A DNA stretch of 5,980 nt from DATMBL01 sp035559295 (GTDB taxonomy: Bacteria > Desulfobacterota > Binatia > UBA9968). Position numbers and translations under genes: made by a program. The stretch is taken from NCBI GenBank assembly GCA_035559295.1, contig DATMBL010000182.1:1-5980 (forward strand), written 5' to 3'. Under the pieces are notes generated by a model that saw nothing but the letters and a program-made list of their open reading frames with translations, did not search any database and was not told the DNA's origin. Shown piece by piece: positions 1-4,825 of the stretch (position 1 is the stretch's first letter; every line of letters begins with the position of its first letter).

Positions 1-2
1 AG

Positions 3-614
3 CTTTTTACGGTTGGCCCGTTTACCGCCAGTATTGGCGTCATCCCGTGGCCGGTCGTTTTTCTCACCACCGATTTGATCAACGAATACTTCGGCCGGGA
101 CGGGGTGAAGAAGCTCACCTTTATCACGATCGGGTTGATCATCTACGCCTTCCTCGTGCTGTTCGCGGCGATCCAAGTTCCCGCAGCGTCGTTTTCCCCG
201 GTCACCGACGAGCAGTTTGCGGCTGTTTTCGGCCAGTCGTTGTGGATCATCGCCGGGAGTGTCACCGCCTTCGCTCTAAGCCAACTGATCGACGTGATGG
301 TGTTCTGGATCGTGCGCCATAAAACCGGCGGTCGATGGCTCTGGCTCCGGGCCACCGGTTCGACCGCCGTCTCGCAGTTGATCGACAGCATCGTCATCAT
401 TGCGGTCGCTTTCTGGTTGCCCGGCAAGGTCAAGACCGCCGAGTTTTTAACGGTGGCGGCGAGCAACTATTCTTATAAGTTTCTAATCGCGGTCGCCATG
501 ACGCCGTTCATCTACATGGCCCACTCGATCATCGATCGATTTTTAGGCGGCGAGGAAGCGCACCGTCTGATCGAGCAGGCGGCCAGGGCCAGCGAAAAAA
601 CGATGGCCGCATGA
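3..614 (+). CDS. yhhQ: Queuosine precursor transporter, YhhQ/VUT family (5' end missing)
   Basis: Integral inner-membrane carrier of the YhhQ (COG1738, Vut_1) family, whose characterised members import the queuosine precursors preQ0/preQ1 for tRNA modification. The reading frame is open from base 3, giving 203 visible residues. E. coli YhhQ is about 220 residues, so only a short N-terminal piece lies outside the window. Family hallmarks seen are TDLINEYFG near visible residues 23-31, a GSVTAFALSQLIDV segment, and WLWLRATGSTAVSQLID followed by a hydrophobic stretch, then a late NYSYKF segment. About five hydrophobic helices are visible, ending in a charged cytoplasmic tail (EEAHRLIEQ onward). 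An internal TTG at base 75 is not the start, because the family motif begins before it. No queuosine biosynthesis gene is visible nearby. The stop is 5 bp from the stop of the convergent permease. The family call is firm; the exact substrate is inferred from homology. Confidence 0.88.
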   Translation, partial: LFTVGPFTASIGVIPWPVVFLTTDLINEYFGRDGVKKLTFITIGLIIYAFLVLFAAIQVPAASFSPVTDEQFAAVFGQSLWIIAGSVTAFALSQLIDVMVFWIVRHKTGGRWLWLRATGSTAVSQLIDSIVIIAVAFWLPGKVKTAEFLTVAASNYSYKFLIAVAMTPFIYMAHSIIDRFLGGEEAHRLIEQAARASEKTMAA

Positions 615-619
615 CCGGG

Positions 620-2461
620 TCAGTAATTGGAGATGATCAGATGGCAATCGCGCGGCAAATTCTTCATCAATCCTTTGACCACGTGACCCCGGAGCATGTG
701 GTAAAAAGTGGAACGGCGGGACGCGCCGATGACCACGGCCTCCACGCCGAGCGCTCTGGCCGCCTTGGCGATCGCCTGCGCCGCGTTGTGCGAAACCATC
801 CAGATCGGAATGATCTCGATTTGTTTGTCTCGCGCCGCTCTGAGCGCGCTCCGCAGCGTGCGTATGCCCTGTTCGTTCGGCATGTGCGGGGTTTCTCCGG
901 CAAAGAGCCCGGGCCACTCTTCGACGTAGAGACAGTAGAGCGCCGTTTCGCCTTTCCCCTTGGCGCGCACGATCGCCTCGGCAAGAAGCCGCGGGCTCTC
1001 ATCGCGCAGCGCCAGCAGAGTCGAAGAAGAGTAAAGCGGCTTGACTTCGATCGCTTCGGAGAGCGTCATCAGTCCTTTGAGTTCCTCTTCGACCAGCTCT
1101 TCGGACGCCCGATAAGCTCGGTCCTGGAGTCGCTGGATAAAAGGGACGCGAACCAGCAAATCCAAAAACCAGGCGCGCCTCACCCCCACGGCCGTCAGCA
1201 TGCCGATGCCGGTGACAAGCCCTCCAAAGTAGGTTGCAAGCGGCTTTTCAACCAAATTCACCGCCCAAGCGAGGAGCACGATCGCCGTGGTGCACACTCC
1301 GATCCAAAAGCCGAAATTGCGGCGCCCCACGCTCCACCGGATCACGTCCAGGCTGAGCGACGAGAAGACGAAGGCGCCGAGCAAGCCGAAGGCGTACATG
1401 TCGCCCAGCATGCGCAGCTCGCCGCCGGTCATGATAATGACCGCGGCGGGAACGATCGTCGCGATCGCGATCGCGATATGAGGCGTGTTGAACGTCGGGC
1501 TACGAACCGCGATGATTTTGGGCAAAAACTCGCCCTTCACGAGCGCCAGGAACACGTGGTAGCACCCGATGATCGCGGTGTTGGCGGCGAACAGCAAGAG
1601 GGTCGAAGCGGTAAAGACCACGGCGAGCTTGAGGCCGATGCCGCCGACGAGGAGCCCGAGCTCTGAAATGAAGCGCTCGCTCTCGGTCTCTTTGATTTCG
1701 GGGGCGAGTAAGCCGATCGACAGCGCCGTCAAAACGGGCGAGGTGATCACCATCGTGACGATCACGGCGGCCATGGCATGCCGGGTCGTGCGCCGCAAGG
1801 GGAAGCGCATTGCCGGGCTCAGCTGGCTGATGCTTTCGAGCCCGGAAAAGGCCAGCCATGAGGACGCAAAACCGGCGAGTAGCTCGCGCGTCGACAGCTC
1901 CTGGCCCGAGACGAACCTCGCGAGAACCGCTTGCCACTCGGACTCGTTCATGTTCGCCGCGGCCACGGCGATCACCGCGAGATTGACGACGAACGACGAG
2001 CATGCCATGAAGAGCGCTACCGACGCGCTTTCGCGGATTCCGATAATGTTGAGCGCGGCGAGAACCGCCACGCCGAGACAGGATAGAAAGACGACGTGCG
2101 CGTCCAGAAACGGAAAGATGCTGCCGATGTACTGAAAGCCGGAGACGGCCGAGATCGCGGCCGTCAGGAAGTAATCGACGACGATCAACATGCCGCCGAG
2201 GCAGCCCCACATCGGGCCGAAGGCCTTCGTGGTGATGGTAACGACGCCGCCGCCTTCGGGATTCCGCCACGAGATCTCGATGTACTTGAGAGCGAGCAGA
2301 ATAAATCCGCCGGTGGTGAGGAGCACGAAAAACGGCGCGGCGTCTTTAACGTAGCCGTAGAGAATTCCCGGAACGTAATAGACCGAGGTGCCGATATCGC
2401 AAAACACCACAGCCCACGCTAGAATCCAATTGAGCTGGCGGGTGTCCTTTGTGGGCGGCAT
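620..2461 (-). CDS. APC-superfamily permease with C-terminal Usp-like domain, KimA/KUP-type (probable K+ importer)
   Basis: Complete 613-residue membrane transporter with about 12 hydrophobic helices (roughly residues 11-427), a linker, and a soluble universal-stress-protein-like domain (about 500-613). Helix 1 carries CDIGTSVYY (residues 21-29), close to the GDIGTSPLY signature of KUP potassium transporters. Residues D22, Y29, Y97, T100, S104 and S206 line up, from memory, with potassium-site positions of Bacillus KimA. NPEGGGVV (67-74) and the VDYFLTAAIS segment also read like KimA, and KimA has the same length and domain order. Role inferred: proton-coupled potassium uptake. An amino acid substrate remains possible, because automatic annotation would probably say 'APC family permease'. 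The Usp loop is degenerate: G579, R582, G592 and H593 stand where G-2x-G-9x-G-S/T is expected. ATG at 2461 is the only ATG near the N-terminus, but no clear Shine-Dalgarno precedes it. It is transcribed divergently from the PAS-REC gene. Confidence 0.85.
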   Translation of the reverse strand: MPPTKDTRQLNWILAWAVVFCDIGTSVYYVPGILYGYVKDAAPFFVLLTTGGFILLALKYIEISWRNPEGGGVVTITTKAFGPMWGCLGGMLIVVDYFLTAAISAVSGFQYIGSIFPFLDAHVVFLSCLGVAVLAALNIIGIRESASVALFMACSSFVVNLAVIAVAAANMNESEWQAVLARFVSGQELSTRELLAGFASSWLAFSGLESISQLSPAMRFPLRRTTRHAMAAVIVTMVITSPVLTALSIGLLAPEIKETESERFISELGLLVGGIGLKLAVVFTASTLLLFAANTAIIGCYHVFLALVKGEFLPKIIAVRSPTFNTPHIAIAIATIVPAAVIIMTGGELRMLGDMYAFGLLGAFVFSSLSLDVIRWSVGRRNFGFWIGVCTTAIVLLAWAVNLVEKPLATYFGGLVTGIGMLTAVGVRRAWFLDLLVRVPFIQRLQDRAYRASEELVEEELKGLMTLSEAIEVKPLYSSSTLLALRDESPRLLAEAIVRAKGKGETALYCLYVEEWPGLFAGETPHMPNEQGIRTLRSALRAARDKQIEIIPIWMVSHNAAQAIAKAARALGVEAVVIGASRRSTFYHMLRGHVVKGLMKNLPRDCHLIISNY

Positions 2462-2570
2462 GCGGCGCTGGTTCGAGCGATGTTTGTTGGAGCCGGGAAG
2501 TCGTTCGGCGGTATGAACGCGACTCTTGCAATCGCGTTGACCACGGAATTATGATGGGGAATTAAGGCTC
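2462..2570. promoter_or_regulatory. Divergent intergenic region between permease and PAS-REC genes
   Basis: This 109-bp gap separates the start codons of two divergently transcribed genes, so it must hold promoters for both unless one is leaderless. It contains no ORF of its own. The half next to the PAS-REC gene is A/T-rich relative to the rest. On the minus strand a CATAAT hexamer (positions 2549-2554) could serve as a -10 box for the permease, but I see no convincing -35 partner at the right distance. Confidence 0.6.
2526..2555 (+). promoter_or_regulatory. Possible sigma70-type promoter for the PAS-REC/TPR genes
   Basis: TTGCAA (2526-2531, 4 of 6 matches to the -35 consensus) and TATGAT (2550-2555, 5 of 6 matches to the -10 consensus) are separated by 18 bp. 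Transcription would begin near 2562, leaving a very short leader of roughly 9 bases before the ATG at 2571. The AAGG at 2564-2567 lies only 3 bases from that ATG, which is tight for a ribosome binding site. Found by eye only; this is suggestive rather than strong. Confidence 0.3.
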
Positions 2571-3710
2571 ATGTCCTTACCTGTACAATACTTTCAGAAG
2601 CTCGTCGAGAGTTGCCCCGATATTATCATTTCGGTCGATAAAGAAGGAACCATCACGTTCTACAATGACGGCGCGCGCCAGAACCTCGGTTTTTCTCCGG
2701 AAGAGATGCTTGGGAAGAACGTCCTGGAAGTTTACCCGAGCATCGAGGAAGCCCGGCGGGTCATGGCGGCGATGCGTTCCGGCGCGCACGGCGGGCCCGG
2801 CCGGGTGAGAAATTTTGAGACCACGTTCAAGACCAAAAAAGGCGAAAAGATTCCGGTTGCGATTTCGGCTGCGATCATTTACGACGAGGAAAACCGCGAG
2901 ATCGGTTCGATCGGTTTTGCCAAGGACATCCGCGAGATTCGCCGGCGGGATCAGCTCGTGACGCTGGCGGAAGTGGCCATAGGTCTCTCGCACGAAGTCA
3001 ACAATTCGCTCGAAGTGCTCGTGAACCAAGTCGAGATGCTGCGCACGTACGTCGATCGCGTGGCAAGCGACGAGGACTATATCGTGGAATCGGAGCGCCT
3101 CGACTCCGTGGCTTCGCAGATACGCAAGATTCAGGACATAACCAGTCGCATCGGGCAAATGGCGGAGGAAGGCGAGTACGGCACGAAGGACTATCTCGGC
3201 ACCACGATGACCGATCTCCGGGTGGACGGGCAGCGGCGCTGGATCGTGGGATCCAAGCCGGACGCCCGCTATCCGCTGGCGGGTCTTCGTGTGCTCGTGG
3301 TCGATGACGATGCCGGCGTATGCGAATCGCTGCGCGAGCTGCTCGAGAGCGAGCGCTGCGAAGTCGAGACGGCCGTCTCGGGCGTCGGCGCCATGGAATG
3401 GTTGGACCGGGCGTCCTTCGACGTGGTGCTGAGCGATGTCGTCATGCCCGACATGGACGGCTACCGGCTGTACCAGGCGGCGAAAAAGAAAATGCCCCGC
3501 CTACCGGTGATTCTGATGACGGCGTTCAATTACGACAAAGATCACGTCATCAAGAAAAGCTGTCTGGAAGGGCTCCAAGGGGTGATCTTCAAGAAGCCGG
3601 TCAACCCGGTGTTGCTCAAAAAGCTTCTGCTGCAGCAGTGTCGCCCCGAAAAGGCGGCCCAAGAATCTTCCGCCCCCGAACCCGCCGCGGAGTCGAGGAA
3701 AAGCGGGTGA
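2571..3710 (+). CDS. PAS / DHp-like / receiver-domain signalling protein lacking an ATPase domain
   Basis: Cytoplasmic 379-residue two-component-type protein with no membrane segment or signal peptide. An N-terminal PAS domain (about 8-125) has the usual 'PDIIISVDKEGTITFYN' opening and a PAC-like end (GSIGFAKDIREI). Next comes a helical histidine-phosphotransfer-like region (about 126-200) with the H-box SHEVNNSLE and candidate phosphorylated H141, where the usual proline is serine. A 38-residue linker leads directly to a receiver domain (about 239-355) with acidic pair D245/D246, phospho-acceptor D289 (LSDVVMPDMDG), T317 and K342. There is no HATPase domain: the N, G1 and G2 boxes are absent and there is no room for them. 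It therefore cannot autophosphorylate conventionally and probably receives phosphate from a separate kinase. There is no DNA-binding output domain; the tail after residue 356 is polar. PAS starts right after the ATG, supporting this start. It is followed 7 bp later by a TPR gene. Domain calls are firm; the signal sensed is unknown. Confidence 0.9.
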   Translation: MSLPVQYFQKLVESCPDIIISVDKEGTITFYNDGARQNLGFSPEEMLGKNVLEVYPSIEEARRVMAAMRSGAHGGPGRVRNFETTFKTKKGEKIPVAISAAIIYDEENREIGSIGFAKDIREIRRRDQLVTLAEVAIGLSHEVNNSLEVLVNQVEMLRTYVDRVASDEDYIVESERLDSVASQIRKIQDITSRIGQMAEEGEYGTKDYLGTTMTDLRVDGQRRWIVGSKPDARYPLAGLRVLVVDDDAGVCESLRELLESERCEVETAVSGVGAMEWLDRASFDVVLSDVVMPDMDGYRLYQAAKKKMPRLPVILMTAFNYDKDHVIKKSCLEGLQGVIFKKPVNPVLLKKLLLQQCRPEKAAQESSAPEPAAESRKSG

Positions 3711-3711
3711 T
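3705..3711 (+). promoter_or_regulatory. Ribosome binding site of the TPR gene, overlapping the upstream stop codon
   Basis: GGGTGAT ends 6 bases before the ATG at 3718 and matches the 3' portion of the extended Shine-Dalgarno sequence (GGAGGTGAT). It overlaps the TGA stop (3708-3710) of the PAS-REC gene, so ribosomes finishing that gene would sit on the start site of the next. This is the basis for suggesting translational coupling. Confidence 0.45.
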
Positions 3712-3717
3712 TCGGCC

Positions 3718-4065
3718 ATGACGAAAGAAGACCTCTACCAGCAGGGCATGGAGTTCTTTTCCGAAGGCAAGCTCGAGCAGGCGATTGCGGCGTACGAGGC
3801 CGCTCTGGAACGCGATCCCAACTACGCCGAAGCGCTCCATGCGCTGGCGATGACCTACGCGCGCGCCGAACGGCTGGACGAGGCGATCGCGACGGGCAAA
3901 AAGCTCGTCGAGCTCGCGCCCAACGATGAACTCGCGTATACGAGTCTTTCGCTCTTTTTTCAGCAGAAGGGAATGATCGCCGAAGCCGAAAGCGTGGCGG
4001 CGAAGGGAAGAACGTTGAGTTGGAAACGACAGCTCGAAGAAAAAAAAGAAACGAAAGAGGATTGA
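3718..4065 (+). CDS. Small tetratricopeptide-repeat (TPR) protein
   Basis: Soluble 115-residue protein made almost entirely of three TPR units, about residues 4-37, 38-71 and 72-105. The first, with AIAAYEAALERDPNYAEA, and the second, with DEAIATGKKLVELAPND, match the repeat consensus closely; the third (AYTSLSLFFQQKGMIAEAES) is weaker. A highly charged lysine/glutamate tail ends the protein. No signal peptide or membrane segment is seen, so it is probably cytoplasmic. TPR folds bind other proteins, and no catalytic residues are expected. The gene begins 7 bp after the PAS-REC stop and its ribosome binding site overlaps that stop, so the two are almost certainly co-transcribed. A role as partner or scaffold for that signalling protein is inferred from position only. 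The start is chosen because the first TPR helix begins at once (EDLYQQGMEFF). Confidence 0.88.
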   Translation: MTKEDLYQQGMEFFSEGKLEQAIAAYEAALERDPNYAEALHALAMTYARAERLDEAIATGKKLVELAPNDELAYTSLSLFFQQKGMIAEAESVAAKGRTLSWKRQLEEKKETKED

Positions 4066-4210
4066 CCCCGCTTATCGCCGCCGCCCTTCGCAGCCGTGCA
4101 GCATTAGCTATGTTTAGGCACCGTTAAATTCTCCTCGCTTTTTCCCCAAAAAATTTTTCCATCGCTGTTGCAAAAAGCCTTGCAGTTTGCGTTTGGAGCG
4201 GATAGATAAA

Positions 4211-4228
4211 CATCGCGCGATCGCGATG
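4211..4228. repeat. Perfect 7-bp inverted repeat (CATCGCG / CGCGATG, 4-base centre)
   Basis: CATCGCG at 4211-4217 is the exact reverse complement of CGCGATG at 4222-4228, separated by CGAT. It lies about 50 bases upstream of the coiled-coil gene start. It could be a regulator binding site or a small RNA hairpin. No T-run follows on the plus strand, so it is not a standard terminator. Confidence 0.4.
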
Positions 4229-4260
4229 GTGGATCGCCGGCGCCGCACGTTGACACTTCC

Positions 4261-4265
4261 AGAGG
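4261..4265 (+). promoter_or_regulatory. Shine-Dalgarno of the coiled-coil gene
   Basis: AGAGG lies 10 bases upstream of the ATG at 4276. It is a slightly long but usable spacing, and it supports this ATG over later methionines such as the one at residue 61. Confidence 0.4.
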
Positions 4266-4275
4266 TTTAATCCGC

Positions 4276-4824
4276 ATGTCGTCTTCCGATCCGGTTTCAA
4301 AGTTGGCGAAGCTGCTGGCCGATGAAGACAGGATCGAGCAGAAGATACGAGACACGCTCTCGGCGTTGACCCTCGTCAAGAGGCGCGTGTCCGAATCGCT
4401 GGCGCAGCACTATGTGGCGGCCAAGGAACCGAGAATCCAATTGCCGGAGGATCTGATGAGAGAAGAACAATCCTACGAACGCTTGCTGCAGGCCCTGCAG
4501 GACATGAAAAACGAAATCGCCAAGCAGATACGGCCGGTGGAAGAGCAGATCATTCAAGCCAACGTGGATCACCTGCGCCAGACCTTCGAAAAAGAAAGCC
4601 GCCGGCTGGCAAAATGCCTGGAAGAGATCGACGAGAATATCCTCGCCTGCAGGCATTATCTCCACGAGTACGAAAAAATCCGATCGACGCTGCACGGCTT
4701 GAACGAGCGCATGGCGCAGCTCGGCGCCGAAGGATTGCAGATTCCCGACAGTATTCCAACCACCGATCTGGGAGAAGTCGTGCGCCAGAGAATCGAGCGC
4801 CTGCGCTCCGAGGGTAAAATATAG
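4276..4824 (+). CDS. Coiled-coil protein of unknown function
   Basis: I do not recognise this 182-residue protein. It is hydrophilic and rich in Glu, Arg, Lys, Leu and Gln, with long predicted-helical stretches at about 6-50 and 58-150 that show heptad-like spacing of hydrophobic residues. A break occurs around EPRIQLPEDL (51-60) and a proline-containing hinge at IPDSIPTTD (156-164), before a final short helix. Two cysteines, C114 and C125, lie 11 residues apart on the same helix. There is no signal peptide, membrane segment or catalytic motif, so a structural or adaptor role is plausible but unproven. AGAGG at 4261-4265 lies 10 bases before the ATG and supports the start. The upstream gene ends 210 bp away, so this gene is probably its own transcription unit. 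Its stop is one base from the stop of the convergent enzyme gene. Confidence 0.8.
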   Translation: MSSSDPVSKLAKLLADEDRIEQKIRDTLSALTLVKRRVSESLAQHYVAAKEPRIQLPEDLMREEQSYERLLQALQDMKNEIAKQIRPVEEQIIQANVDHLRQTFEKESRRLAKCLEEIDENILACRHYLHEYEKIRSTLHGLNERMAQLGAEGLQIPDSIPTTDLGEVVRQRIERLRSEGKI

Positions 4825-4825
4825 T

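Larger units (their letters stand above)
4066..4275. other. 210-bp spacer with A/T tracts and a dyad, no gene seen
   Basis: Non-coding gap between the TPR and coiled-coil genes. It contains an A6T5 tract at 4148-4158, several short T and A runs, and a GC-rich inverted repeat at 4211-4228. An AT-rich GATAAA at 4205-4210 could be part of a promoter for the downstream gene, but no good -35 box is correctly spaced. No tRNA, riboswitch or clear rho-independent terminator was recognised. The length and composition suggest that the downstream gene has its own promoter here. Confidence 0.5.

Noticed and set aside
1461..1477. Tandem GCGATC run, and GCGATCGC palindromes resembling the cyanobacterial HIP1 repeat
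   Set aside because: The run encodes alternating Ile-Ala residues in a transmembrane helix of the permease. The few copies here are explained by codon use in GC-rich DNA, and no other cyanobacterial signal is present.
611..1666. 351-codon open frame on the plus strand antisense to the permease
   Set aside because: Its translation is Arg/His/Asp/Gln-rich with no recognisable domain, and it lies entirely opposite a gene with clear transporter features. Long antisense frames are expected from codon bias in GC-rich DNA.
1500..2270. 256-codon minus-strand frame inside the permease
   Set aside because: It is an arginine-rich frame-shifted reading of the permease gene with no domain. The permease frame is uninterrupted, so it is not evidence of a frameshift.
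4148..4158. A6T5 tract as a possible terminator after the TPR gene
   Set aside because: No GC-rich stem precedes the T run. A self-complementary A/T tract alone is not a convincing rho-independent terminator, and it lies about 80 bases past the stop.
4250..4255. Perfect TTGACA -35 box upstream of the coiled-coil gene
   Set aside because: No -10-like hexamer lies 16-18 bases downstream, and that position already falls at the start codon.
4104..4379. 91-codon minus-strand ORF covering most of the TPR/coiled-coil spacer
   Set aside because: It overlaps the start of the coiled-coil gene, has low-complexity serine-rich sequence and shows no supporting motif. It probably arises by chance.
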